This document shows, one piece after another, positions 28,751 to 37,590 of a DNA stretch of 41,056 nucleotides. Numbering within the stretch: the first letter of the stretch is position 1; each line of letters begins with the position of its first letter. A program made the position numbers and the translations under genes. Source of the DNA: Verrucomicrobiota bacterium (GTDB lineage: Bacteria; Verrucomicrobiota; Verrucomicrobiia; Opitutales; Oceanipulchritudinaceae). A model generated the notes under the pieces. The model worked only from the letters and a program-made list of their open reading frames with translations, was not told the origin of the DNA and made no database searches. The DNA is taken from the NCBI GenBank assembly GCA_021208135.1, contig JAJOKB010000020.1, positions 1-41,056 on the forward strand, in the 5' to 3' direction.

Positions 28751-29161
28751 AGACCGTGAATGAGTTCCGCCATTCTGCGATGCAGATCTCGTTCAATGTT
28801 CCGTATCCAACCCTTGGGATCGTCGCGCCGCAATCTTCGTTGATTGCGGTCAATTTGATATGAATACGAATACACACGGATCACGGAATCGGTGTAGATA
28901 AAAGTAAGGGTGGAATCATAGCGACGATGCACCAAATTAGCCACAACTTTGTTATCTTCGGATGACACGACACGCCACTCACGGCCAACAACAGTGGCGA
29001 CAATCAAGCGTTTCACATTGTCCGCCTGCAGTTCACCCGCAATTGGAACCGTAATGACCAGATTACCGTAGTCTTGCTCAGCGTTTGGTTTGTTATCGGC
29101 AAAGACGACTGCTACAGAAAGCAACAGTATTGCCAGAAACTTTGTGATAATTTTTTTCCAT
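28747..29161 (-). CDS. Small exported protein coupled to the chorismatase, one indel in the signal peptide
   Basis: ATG 29161 followed by an A7 run; with eight A it reads MEKKIITKFLAILLLSVAVV FA-D, a textbook signal peptide (the unshifted frame starts only at 29124). The mature part is about 115 aa: IVATVVGREWRVVSSEDNKV, VANLVHRRYDSTLTFIYTDS and DDPKGWIRNIERDLHRRM. This resembles the family of small Gram-negative lipoprotein-like proteins with a GW..V....I.A.L..R pattern and a terminal WI.NLE.DI helix. No Cys lipobox is seen. Function unknown; the 4-bp overlap with the chorismatase gene implies a common role. Confidence 0.75.
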
Positions 29162-29253
29162 AACTAAATTTTATGGCATTGTTCTGAAGCATTTGATCGA
29201 GCATTTCAACCCTATTTACGGCAGCCGGATAATAGGGAAGTCTGCAAATCCAA

Positions 29254-29280
29254 TTGACAAACGGTAAAACCGTTTAATAA
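29254..29280 (+). promoter_or_regulatory. TTGACA box with AACGGT-ACCGTT palindrome upstream of the ACP gene
   Basis: TTGACA (29254-29259) is directly followed by AACGGTAAAACCGTT (29260-29274), a perfect 6-3-6 inverted repeat, and TAATAA (29275-29280). This looks like an operator placed in a promoter spacer, but a 15-bp spacer and an ATG only 9 bp after the box make the -10 assignment doubtful. Confidence 0.45.
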
Positions 29281-29289
29281 CCGAAGCCC

Positions 29290-29634
29290 ATGGCAATAGC
29301 ACCTGAAATCGCTGCTGAAAAGTTGGATGGATATCCAGTTGAAATCATTGAGGCCTATCGCAAGTTTTATCAGAGCGAAGATCCGCGCCATCTGGATGAT
29401 GTGCTCTTTGGGCTGTTAATGTTTTTGCTGGCTGAACCACCCGTGGTTCACCTTTCTACATTACCAGATACAGCGAAGTTGCGCGAAGATGTAGGCGTGG
29501 ACTCAATCACCATCACTGAAGTGATATTTTTGGTGGAAGACCTGTTCGAAATCACAGTACCCAACGAGGATTTGGAGCACATCACCACCATCGGCGATCT
29601 GCGCAGCTACATGCGAACCAAGATATGCTCATGA
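29290..29634 (+). CDS. Acyl carrier protein with N-terminal extension
   Basis: 114 aa. The phosphopantetheine site is S72 in REDVGVDSITITEVIFLVED, followed by LFEITVPNEDLEHITTIGDL, an ordinary ACP core. About 45 extra N-terminal residues (KFYQSEDPRHLDDVLFGLLM) make it longer than housekeeping AcpP and point to a dedicated pathway. It overlaps the ketosynthase gene by 4 bp (ATGA) and is divergent from the chorismatase pair. Confidence 0.9.
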   Translation: MAIAPEIAAEKLDGYPVEIIEAYRKFYQSEDPRHLDDVLFGLLMFLLAEPPVVHLSTLPDTAKLREDVGVDSITITEVIFLVEDLFEITVPNEDLEHITTIGDLRSYMRTKICS

Positions 29635-30899
29635 GCGCAGTGCGTGACCACGCAGTAGTAATTACCGGTCTGGGACTGATCAGCAGCATCGGCAATTCCA
29701 GCTCAGCGGTTCTGGAAAGCCTTATAAATCTCCGCTCCGGAGTTGAAACCATGCAATGGTTAGCCGTCAATAAATCAGGAATTTCTGTGGCTGGAACAAT
29801 TAAAGATTTTGATGTTTCCGGCAAAACTTGGGCACAATGGAAATATCCAGACAACTATAGAATTCGGCGCGATGCTATGCGCGGAATGGCGCCACATGGC
29901 GTCTATGCTGTGTGTGCCGCGCTTCAAGCCATAAACGACGCCTCACTCACGGAGGAAGATCTGTCCAACGAGTTCACCGGGTTGCACTGCGCTTCAGCAG
30001 GTTCTCCCTTCCTCATGCGGCAGCACTTGAATCAGCTGTACGAATTTGGCGCACAACGCGGATCGCCAATGGGTATTGTGAGCACTATTTCCGGCACGCT
30101 GAATTTTAATCTGGGAGCCTATTTTCGCATTAAGGGCAGCAACCTGGGTTTCGTTTCTGCCTGCGCCTCTTCAAGTCATGCTTTAGCCTATGCCTGCGAA
30201 GAAATCCGTAGTGGCAGACAACTGCGCATGTTGGTCATTGGTGCGGAAGACTTAAACGCAGAAAGCATTCTGCCGTTTGCCGCCATGCGCGTTTTGAGCC
30301 TGAACTCCTCCAGTTCGGCCTCAAGACCTTTTGACAGCCATAGGGATGGATTCGTTGGCACAGGTGGCGCAGCGGCCTTGATCCTGGAATCCGCTGATCT
30401 GGCACGGCAACGTGGCGTGCATGCCTACGCCCAATTACAAGGTTGGGGTCAGGCATCCGACGGCTTCAGCATTGCTGGGTCACACGAGGAAGGTGAGGGC
30501 CTGGCACGGGCAATGACGAGAGCCCTCAAGGATGCCGCGCTCGCTCACGAAGAAATTCAATACATCAATGCGCATGCAACCTCAACACAGGTGGGCGATG
30601 TGTCAGAAGCAAAAGCCATTGCGCGTGTATTTGGCACACATAACACACCATGGGTCAGCAGTACCAAAGCAATAACCGGACATGCGCTTTCCATGGCTGG
30701 TGCACTCGAATCCGCCATTTGCTGTCTGGCCATTAAACACGGCTTTATTCCCGGGCAGGCACACCTTGAAAACGTCGATCCCCAGTGCGCTCACTTGCGA
30801 CTGCCAACGCGATCACTGCATGTCGCCCCCAAGCATATAATGAGCAATAGCAGCGGATTCGGCGGTAGTAATGTGAGTCTGATCTTTAGTTCCCCCTAA
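29631..30899 (+). CDS. Beta-ketoacyl-ACP synthase (FabF-like, KAS II/PKS type)
   Basis: 422 aa from ATG 29631 (a frame start at 29625 adds two residues). Condensing-enzyme triad: Cys in LGFVSACASSSHALAYACEE (about residue 178), His in YINAHATSTQVGDVSEAKAI and His in STKAITGHALSMAGALESAI. N-terminal VVITGLGLISSIGN and C-terminal SNSSGFGGSNVSLIF fit. It elongates an acyl chain on the partner ACP. Its coupling to a non-housekeeping ACP suggests secondary metabolism; ordinary fatty acid synthesis cannot be excluded. Confidence 0.93.
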   Translation: MSAVRDHAVVITGLGLISSIGNSSSAVLESLINLRSGVETMQWLAVNKSGISVAGTIKDFDVSGKTWAQWKYPDNYRIRRDAMRGMAPHGVYAVCAALQAINDASLTEEDLSNEFTGLHCASAGSPFLMRQHLNQLYEFGAQRGSPMGIVSTISGTLNFNLGAYFRIKGSNLGFVSACASSSHALAYACEEIRSGRQLRMLVIGAEDLNAESILPFAAMRVLSLNSSSSASRPFDSHRDGFVGTGGAAALILESADLARQRGVHAYAQLQGWGQASDGFSIAGSHEEGEGLARAMTRALKDAALAHEEIQYINAHATSTQVGDVSEAKAIARVFGTHNTPWVSSTKAITGHALSMAGALESAICCLAIKHGFIPGQAHLENVDPQCAHLRLPTRSLHVAPKHIMSNSSGFGGSNVSLIFSSP

Positions 30900-30951
30900 C
30901 CCTATCCTTTTGCCGGGTTTAATCCTGCCTTTGGATTCTCTCTGCGGATCC

Positions 30952-30988
30952 AAAAAAGAAGCCTCCGGATTCTTGCGAACCCGGAGGC
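30952..30988 (-). terminator. Rho-independent terminator after the PEP-CTERM gene
   Basis: GCCTCCGG (30961-30968) and CCGGAGGC (30981-30988) form a perfect stem; on the minus strand it is followed by TTCTTTTTTGG. It ends the PEP-CTERM transcript and may also stop ketosynthase read-through. Confidence 0.9.
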
Positions 30989-31039
30989 GCTGCCTACCTC
31001 ATACTTATACCAATTCGCGGGCCCCTAATCCCGCGAGAA

Positions 31040-31741
31040 TCAAAGCGACTGACGACGGCGACGCCAGCACGCAAACCCCAATACCATTAACCCAAATCCA
31101 AATGCATAGGTTGAAGGCTCAGGAATGGCGACAAACTCCAAATTGGAAATTGTCATCTGACCGGGAGTGCCTTCGATTCCGGAATTTCGGAATCCAACTT
31201 GAATGATGTTTAAACCGTCATTGGGCACTACTGCCGTGATGGAAAATTCTCCGCTCGCGGGTAATGTGCTGACATCCAACGCCTGATACAGTGTCGAACC
31301 AAAGCCTGTATCTAGAAACTGAATAAAAACTTCACCCAAATTGCCGGGCGCATAGGCCTGAGTCACTTGAGCTATACCTGAAAAAGTGATAGTCAAACCA
31401 TACAGATCGGTGGTTGTAGGCACATTCGCAGTATTGTTGGGTGTCCAGAAATTTTGCTGAAAACTCATTACCTGAGTGGCTCCAACCCAGAACGGATCCG
31501 CGCTCGCCAATTGCGTGTTCATTGAGAAAACCGCAGTGCCATTGCCACTGGCAACCACCGGTGCATCCGGCAATGCCCAAGCGCTCGAAAATCCAGCTGC
31601 ACCTTTGCTCCACGCAGCAAAGGCTTCCCAGCCCTCCAGATTATTAGCACCTTGATTGAAGTTTGGGTTGATCAGATTGTGACCCATCAGGCCCATCGTT
31701 GGTATTAATGCGAATACCGCGCCAATTATTGTCCGTGTCAT
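31040..31741 (-). CDS. PEP-CTERM exported jelly-roll protein
   Basis: About 233 aa from ATG 31741 (MTRTIIGAVFALIPTMGLMG, signal peptide); the frame extends to 31837 through the control region. The mature domain starts HNLINPNFNQGANNLEGWEA and is all-beta, ending DGLNIIQVGFRNSG and MTISNLEFVA. The C-terminus IPEPSTYAFGFGLMVLGFAC followed by WRRRRQSL is a full PEP-CTERM sorting signal: PEP motif, one membrane helix and an Arg cluster, cut by exosortase in exopolysaccharide-producing bacteria. Its domain resembles the 37591-38432 protein, so it may bind glucan. Divergent from the GH17 gene. Confidence 0.87.
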   Translation of the reverse strand: MTRTIIGAVFALIPTMGLMGHNLINPNFNQGANNLEGWEAFAAWSKGAAGFSSAWALPDAPVVASGNGTAVFSMNTQLASADPFWVGATQVMSFQQNFWTPNNTANVPTTTDLYGLTITFSGIAQVTQAYAPGNLGEVFIQFLDTGFGSTLYQALDVSTLPASGEFSITAVVPNDGLNIIQVGFRNSGIEGTPGQMTISNLEFVAIPEPSTYAFGFGLMVLGFACWRRRRQSL

Positions 31742-31799
31742 AGAATGCCTTGTTTTGAAGTGCAACAGAGTAGCTTCCAGTTCAGGAATCATCGCATAC

Positions 31800-31837
31800 C
31801 AATTATTATGCATTTTTATTGCAAGCAAAAAATGCAT
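31800..31837. promoter_or_regulatory. Promoter with overlapping ATGCAT inverted repeat (candidate LacI operator)
   Basis: Inverted arms ATGCATTTTT (31808-31817) and AAAAATGCAT (31828-31837) surround a centre that holds TTGCAAGCAA. A minus-strand promoter fits in the same place: TTGCTT (31823-31828), 17 bp, TAATTG (31800-31805), for the PEP-CTERM gene. A further half-palindrome GCAT(6)ATGC lies near 31890. The same ATGCAT and GCAAGC-type words occur at 39636-39678 beside the LacI gene. Confidence 0.5.
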
Positions 31838-31973
31838 CTATGCGATAAATTTCCAATATCTATAAGGATGGACATGATGTACCAAAATCTGCATGTTAAT
31901 ATGCGCGATTATTCGCAACTAATATTTAGTCACAAAAACCACTGAACAGCACCACTTGAGAGGAGGCACATAC

Positions 31974-33077
31974 ATGAGAAAAAGCATGGGAAAGATAATT
32001 GCAGGACTACTGACCGGAATACTGGCATCAGGTTGCGTGCATGAGAGTCAGAAAAATACGGCACCTGACCCGAGGTACGGCTATAGCGTAGAACCGCGGC
32101 CATTGGCTCCAGAAATTTGGGGGCGCAAAGCAATTTCATACAGCGGATTCAGACGCGATCAAAGCCCACAGACAGAGACTTACCCGACAACTACTGAGGT
32201 ACTTGAGGACCTCAGATTGTTGGAGCGGGCGGGATTTGGTTTGTTGCGGGTTTACAGCGGGGGTTACCACGGACGGATGGTGATCGAATTGATTGCGACC
32301 CATGAGCTGAATTTGAAGGTTAAGCTGGGAGCCTATTTAAGTGGCTCTACAGCGGAAAACGGGCCTGCTAACAGAGAGGAATTGGAACGAGTCATTGCTT
32401 TGGCAAATGAGTATCCGGATATTGTGGTGGCTGTCAGTGTTGGCAACGAGGTGCTTGTTAGCTGGTCCTTTGTTCCAGTACCTCCAGCGGAGATGGTAGG
32501 GCATATTCGGGAAGTGAGGAGTCGTGTGGTGCAACCGGTCACAGTCAATGACAATTGGGAACCCTTTGCCGTCGGCATGGAGTCGCCCATTCAAAAAGTG
32601 TGGCGAGAAATTGATTTTGCCTCCGTACACACCTATGCGTACTGGGATGCTGGGTTTCGCTTGTGGCCATTCGAGCAAGCGGAAGTTCCTGCGGGACAGC
32701 GCTCCGAAGCTGTGATTCGGGCAGCTGTAGCGTACGCCCAAAGCAATTTCGAAGCGGTGCGTGCAGCACTGGATGCTGCTGGACTGGGGATACCCATTGT
32801 TATTGGCGAAAGTGGCTGGCAAAGTCACCCTTCGGCCTACCTGGAGGAAGCATTTGTACAGGACTTTGCACAACGCTTGGCCGGAGTCGAAGCCATGCAA
32901 CGATACTACCGGGCCATGATGGCCTGGGCTTACGGAGAAGACTATTCCGCGCCCGGGGATGGATTCAGCAGGCCTGCAACCATGTTCTACTTTTCAGCCT
33001 TCGACGAACCCTGGAAACAGGCTGACGACAACTGGGGCATTTGGGATGTGGATCGACAGCCAAAGTTCAACTTTTAA
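31974..33077 (+). CDS. GH17-family beta-1,3-glucanase-like lipoprotein
   Basis: About 367 aa. ATG 31974 is preceded by GAGAGGAGG eight bases upstream, the best ribosome site in the window. MRKSMGKIIAGLLTGILASG with C at the next position is a lipoprotein signal. The GH17 fold follows: AISYSGFRRDQSPQTETYPT, RLLERAGFGLLRVYSGGYHG, VVAVSVGNEVLVSW (acid/base Glu), IDFASVHTYAYWDAG, IPIVIGESGWQSH (nucleophile Glu) and FYFSAFDEPWKQADDNWGIW. It probably acts on beta-1,3-glucan at the outer membrane. Confidence 0.92.
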   Translation: MRKSMGKIIAGLLTGILASGCVHESQKNTAPDPRYGYSVEPRPLAPEIWGRKAISYSGFRRDQSPQTETYPTTTEVLEDLRLLERAGFGLLRVYSGGYHGRMVIELIATHELNLKVKLGAYLSGSTAENGPANREELERVIALANEYPDIVVAVSVGNEVLVSWSFVPVPPAEMVGHIREVRSRVVQPVTVNDNWEPFAVGMESPIQKVWREIDFASVHTYAYWDAGFRLWPFEQAEVPAGQRSEAVIRAAVAYAQSNFEAVRAALDAAGLGIPIVIGESGWQSHPSAYLEEAFVQDFAQRLAGVEAMQRYYRAMMAWAYGEDYSAPGDGFSRPATMFYFSAFDEPWKQADDNWGIWDVDRQPKFNF

Positions 33078-33093
33078 TTGTCTGCCAGCCTAC

Positions 33094-34536
33094 TCAAACC
33101 TTACCGCGCCGGGCTTCAAGTTGGGCACGCACCTCACGGGCACTCGCTTCAGTAATCGGGTAGCTGGCCACCACCCAAATAGCGATTGCCGAAGATAGAA
33201 TGGGAACCCCGATATCAAACAATCTCATTAGCAAAAGTGTACGCTCTGCTTGAGCTGATTCAAGTGCAACATCAAAGCCCGTGGCGTTCAGCAGAAATCC
33301 AGATAATGCCAAAGCCAGAGCCATACCTAGTTTGACCACCCACCAGAATATGGAACCAAACATCCCTTCCCTGCGCTGATGAGTTTGTAATTCATCCAGG
33401 TCGCAGACATCAGCAACCATGGAAGGCATCAAGGTGAATAGCCCGCCAAGACCAAAGGCAATGAAGGGCGTAGCGATCAGCAACGCGTAGGGATGATCAG
33501 GCTGATAACAAAACCACTTGAGCACGTAGCCAAAAATAGAGACGCCCATCGCCACAAAGAAGGCCTTGCGTTTGCCGATGCGGGTGGAGATCCAAGTAAT
33601 CAAAGGAATGACGATAAAAGTGCCAATGGCTGAAGCAGTTCCAACCCACCCCATCAACTTGGCACCCGCAAATTTATCACCGCCATGTATATAGTAAATG
33701 ATTACGTATGAGCCGAAGGAGGCAATCAGCATAAAGCCATTGAATACCAGAAATGTCGCCAAACAGAGTTTGAGAAATGGGGCAAACCGAATGGTGATCA
33801 AAAACCCACGGAAAAACCCACACACGTTGTGCCACAATCCACTGAGAAATGACCCGGTTTCGACCATTTGCAACCGGTCCTCTTTGGCAACAACAGACTT
33901 CATGCGTTCCCTACACAAAATAGCAGGGACAATTCCGGCGACAATTGTGAACGCACCCACCGCAATTGCCAGTCCTCGGGCACCCGCGACCGAATCCTCA
34001 AAAAACCGATCATTCTCCATGATCATATAAAACCAGGGCACAACAATATATGCCAACTGCCCCATAAAATTGGAGACTCCCATCAGGCGGGTTCGCTCGT
34101 TGTAGTCAGGGGTCATTTCATACCCCAATGCGACCCAAGGTGTAGCAAATATAGTGTATCCCAAATAAAAGAAAAGGGAACCAATCAGAAAGAACCAGAA
34201 GTAAAACCGCTCACTGTGACCTGCTGGCAATTGCCAAAGCAAAGCAAACACAATCCCAGCAAAAACAGCTCCAAACAGGATGTATGGACGCCTGCGACCC
34301 CACTTTGTTCGGGTCTGGTCGGAAATGTAACCCATCAATGGATCGGTGAATGCGTCGGTTAAACGCGGCAGAGCCATCAATGTGCCAACCAGAGCAGGGT
34401 TCATTCCCAGTCCAAGATTCAGAACAATTGCCATCATGCCCATAGCCGCTGCCAACAGGTTGTTGACCAATGCGCCCACACCATAGGCTAGACGCTGGGA
34501 AATGGGAATCCGGTCTTCAGCAGCGGTTGTGTGCAT
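33094..34536 (-). CDS. GPH-family sugar:cation symporter (MFS)
   Basis: 480 aa, about twelve membrane segments. N-terminal AYGVGALVNNLLAAAMGMMA, PRLTDAFTDPLMGYISDQTR followed by TKWGRRRPYILFGA is the GPH loop 2-3 signature; ATPWVALGYEMTPDYNERTR follows; late MVADVCDLDELQTHQRREGM matches the conserved loop of melibiose/glycoside carriers. It should import the oligosaccharides or glucose released in the periplasm. It is the last gene of the minus-strand GH16-binding protein-TonB operon, 14 bp after the TonB gene. Confidence 0.92.
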   Translation of the reverse strand: MHTTAAEDRIPISQRLAYGVGALVNNLLAAAMGMMAIVLNLGLGMNPALVGTLMALPRLTDAFTDPLMGYISDQTRTKWGRRRPYILFGAVFAGIVFALLWQLPAGHSERFYFWFFLIGSLFFYLGYTIFATPWVALGYEMTPDYNERTRLMGVSNFMGQLAYIVVPWFYMIMENDRFFEDSVAGARGLAIAVGAFTIVAGIVPAILCRERMKSVVAKEDRLQMVETGSFLSGLWHNVCGFFRGFLITIRFAPFLKLCLATFLVFNGFMLIASFGSYVIIYYIHGGDKFAGAKLMGWVGTASAIGTFIVIPLITWISTRIGKRKAFFVAMGVSIFGYVLKWFCYQPDHPYALLIATPFIAFGLGGLFTLMPSMVADVCDLDELQTHQRREGMFGSIFWWVVKLGMALALALSGFLLNATGFDVALESAQAERTLLLMRLFDIGVPILSSAIAIWVVASYPITEASAREVRAQLEARRGKV

Positions 34537-34550
34537 CAGTGTGCTCCGGA

Positions 34551-37504
34551 CTAGAAGGAGATCCCCATCTGCAGCTTCCAGGATATTCCGGGAGCGTAGA
34601 TCAGACCGTACTGTTTGCGATCGTTCAGGACATTATCCACATTCAGTTGCACATAGGTGTCGCGCTCATTGAATATTTTGAATGTATACTTTGCCATGGC
34701 ATTGATCGTCAGACGGGCATCCGTAAGGCTTTGATAGTTGTGCTGTTTCCATTTTGCTTGCGCTGACCGGCAGAGTGAAGGCTGAAGCATACTCGCGCCG
34801 AGACTCCCAATTGCCACCCAACCCCAGTTGCAAACCTTGCAACAAGTCCTTGTCGAATGAGTACATCGACCACCAGCTCACTGCATGAGCGGGAGTATCA
34901 TCGAGAGCTTCACCCTTGCCCCAGCCCAAACCAGTCCATGTGGATGTATCCCGATTGGGAAGCCCCCCTTCGCCACCAGGATAGGCTTCCGTTGGCGCTA
35001 CCCCGGCCAGACCCCAGTTCGCATTCGGAAAATACCAACTGGCCCAACGATCCCAGTTGCCTTCCTCATAAGGGTACTCAACGAAAGTGCCCGGATTCAC
35101 CACGCGACGCTTTACGTGAGAGTAATTGAAGATCATCTGAAAATTATTACTTGGCGACCAGATCAACTGCAACTCAACACCACGGGACTCGTCTGAAATG
35201 GATTGAAAGAAATCGCCGGAGGACCAATCCAGGGTGGCAAAATTCACATTGGAATCAGCCCCATTTTCGCCGTCATACAGCCAACCAGCCCATGGATCAT
35301 TGTCTGTTCTTTCCTCGCGGGGACGGGCAAATTCCTCATTTAGGGCGTCAAAGACGCGATCCAGATAGGCAGCACCCTCAGGAGTCGAGGCATTCAAATA
35401 TTCGTAAGAGCGGCCGTCCACAGTATTGACTCTGGTAAACACCGCACCTGCCTGCCTGGCAGCCTGCCACTCGGCAGAGGCACTGGCAAGGTAAGGATTG
35501 TTAGGAAAACGATCCAGGTTCCACTCATTCATACGATAAATGATGTCCTGATCACGTCGAACACGCCACGGACTGGTGCAGGCGCCCACCAGTAGCTGAA
35601 GGGTACTCCAGAGCGCTCAATCTTGAACATACTGACAGTGGCTGCCAAACGCCCGCCAAATGCATCAAGCTTGATTCCCAGCTCACGCGATACCGCGACA
35701 GAGGAATCCAATGCGCGTCCAATTCCATCACGTTGTCCACCAAAATTCGGCTCCACACCCTCAGAGCGCAAAGCGAAAATAGTCACACCATCGACAACCT
35801 CATAGCTAATGCCAATCTGAGAGGTGCTCTTGGTCACTTTCGAATCTTCGAAAAAGATGCGTCCCTGACGTGATCCCAGTAACTCGTAATAACCATCCTT
35901 CGATTCACTGACATCCTGGCGCATACCACCAATTATAAACAGTCGTTCATTGAGAAATCGTGCCGAATAGACTGCGTACAAGCCACGATTGCTGCTGGTT
36001 CCGCCCGATAGATCATATGGATTGAGCGGAAGCGCCGAGGAACCGTCAGTAGGCATTGCAAAACGGATAGGATTGCTGTCAGTCGGATTTTTGTAGAAAA
36101 AGTTGTCTCCATCCGGACTGTCAGTAGTGCGCAATCCGATGGTTTGACTTTGCTGCTGCTCCCAGCTGAAACCCAGTAACAAACTGTGCCTGGAAGTAAA
36201 CCAACGGGAGTCCTGAAAAGCGGGTCGGGTATAAACCCACTCAGCACGCACTTGATCCCAATCGAACTCCTGTTGCACTCCAGTCCAGTTGTATTGCAAT
36301 ACTGCATTATTGACTGGAATGCGAACATCGCTGTTGCGTCCGTCAATGATTTGAATGGCTTCTATGGTATCCAGCAGCGGTCGGGCGCGCGGCGGAGCAG
36401 ATAGCGGAGTGGCAAAAGTGGATATGCCACCAAAAACATCACGGGTATCAAATTGTACATTACTGCGATTGTAACCCACCAATAAAAACATATCGTCCAT
36501 CAAACCTTGCTGCAATTGAATGTTCGCATTCCAACTGTCAGCCAACAGGTACGTGTCTGGTCCAGACCAACGGAAAGTGCGCGGATCCTGTCCGGGAAAC
36601 TCGAGAAAACCATATGTTTCGAGGCGATCAGCTTGAAAAATGGGTACTCCCACCAGCGTGGGCGCACGCACACTGCGAAAACCAATGCCTCGGTCAGCAG
36701 ATGACCCAGTCTCGAAATCAAGTGTTAATTTTGTGCGCTGCCAATTCCACTGCAGAACAGGCGAGACAAACCAATGGTCTCGATTGCGCAAATCAGTCCA
36801 GTCGTCGCTCTCTTCATAAGCGGCAGTCAAACGATAGCTAAATCCAACTGGCAATGGTCCGGTATTGTCCAGAGTAGCTCTGCGCCAACCATCCTGCCCT
36901 ACCCCAAAAGTCAACTCCGTTGCCTGATATGGCAAAGGCGTCTTGGTCAGATAATTCACCACCCCACCGAAATTGCCACCCCGTATAACAATGCACTCGG
37001 CCCGCGCACAACCTCCACACGATCTATGTTGATAGTATCAGTCGCATGCTGTCGCCGAAAGCCATTGCGTAGGGTGTTATTTGTAACAAAACCACGGATC
37101 TTAAATGAAGAATCTCCCTTTGCAGAGGTGGCGCCTTCGGGATTATTCACCCCACCGAAGTTATCTGTTCCGGCCTGAAAAGCGTCATTCTGAGTCTGCA
37201 GCATGATTCCAGCACTGTAACGCAAGGCATCGCGTAAATTTGTGGAACCAGTGTCTGTGAAAAATTCAGAGGTTATGACCTCTATACTCAGAGGCATATC
37301 CTGGATGCGAACGTCGAGTCTGGAACCGGAAATCGCATTCGAGGCATAATAACGATCATCACCGCTAGTGTTTACCTCAAACGGAGACAGTTCGAATATC
37401 GGACCGTCAGCATCATCTGCTTGCGCGTGCAGCGCCACGGTGAATACAAGGGGTACCAAGGCGGCGATACTTCTGTAGCCGCAGAGTGGTCTGGGTAAAG
37501 GCAT
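34551..37504 (-). CDS. TonB-dependent outer-membrane receptor, at least three frameshifts
   Basis: About 980 aa restored. MPLPRPLCGYRSIAALVPLV is the signal peptide, then FELSPFEVNTSGDDRYYASN (Opitutia-style start). The plug carries LRDALRYSAGIM and VEVVRGPSALLYG. A missing G near 36980 leads to NFGGVVNYLTKTPLPY and the barrel (477-aa stretch with YRLTAAYEESDDWTDLRNRD). Shifts near 35550 and 34770 lead through RDQDIIYRMNEWNLDRFPNN to the final strands YVQLNVDNVLNDRKQYGLIY and WKLQMGISF, ending in aromatic Phe as barrels do. It should import glucan oligomers with TonB energy. Confidence 0.9.
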
Positions 37505-37542
37505 GGCAAAATAGTAAGTAGTGATAAACGCTGTTAAGAATT

Positions 37543-37577
37543 ACCGGCTTTGCCCCTCATCAGAGAGGCAAACCGGT
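37543..37577 (-). terminator. Intercistronic hairpin between the binding-protein and TonB genes
   Basis: ACCGGCTTTGCC (37543-37554) and GGCAAACCGGT (37567-37577) pair with one bulged base. No T-run follows on the minus strand, so it is more likely an attenuator or mRNA-stabilising hairpin than a full terminator. Confidence 0.5.
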
Positions 37578-37590
37578 ACTGACTTTTGAT

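Noticed and set aside
29254..29280. Calling TTGACA/TAATAA a definite promoter for the ACP gene
   Set aside because: The spacer is 15 bp and the ATG would follow within a few bases of the start site; retained only as a palindrome with a -35-like box.
30910..31206. 98-codon plus-strand frame over the PEP-CTERM gene
   Set aside because: Antisense shadow covering the terminator and the PEP-CTERM 3' end.
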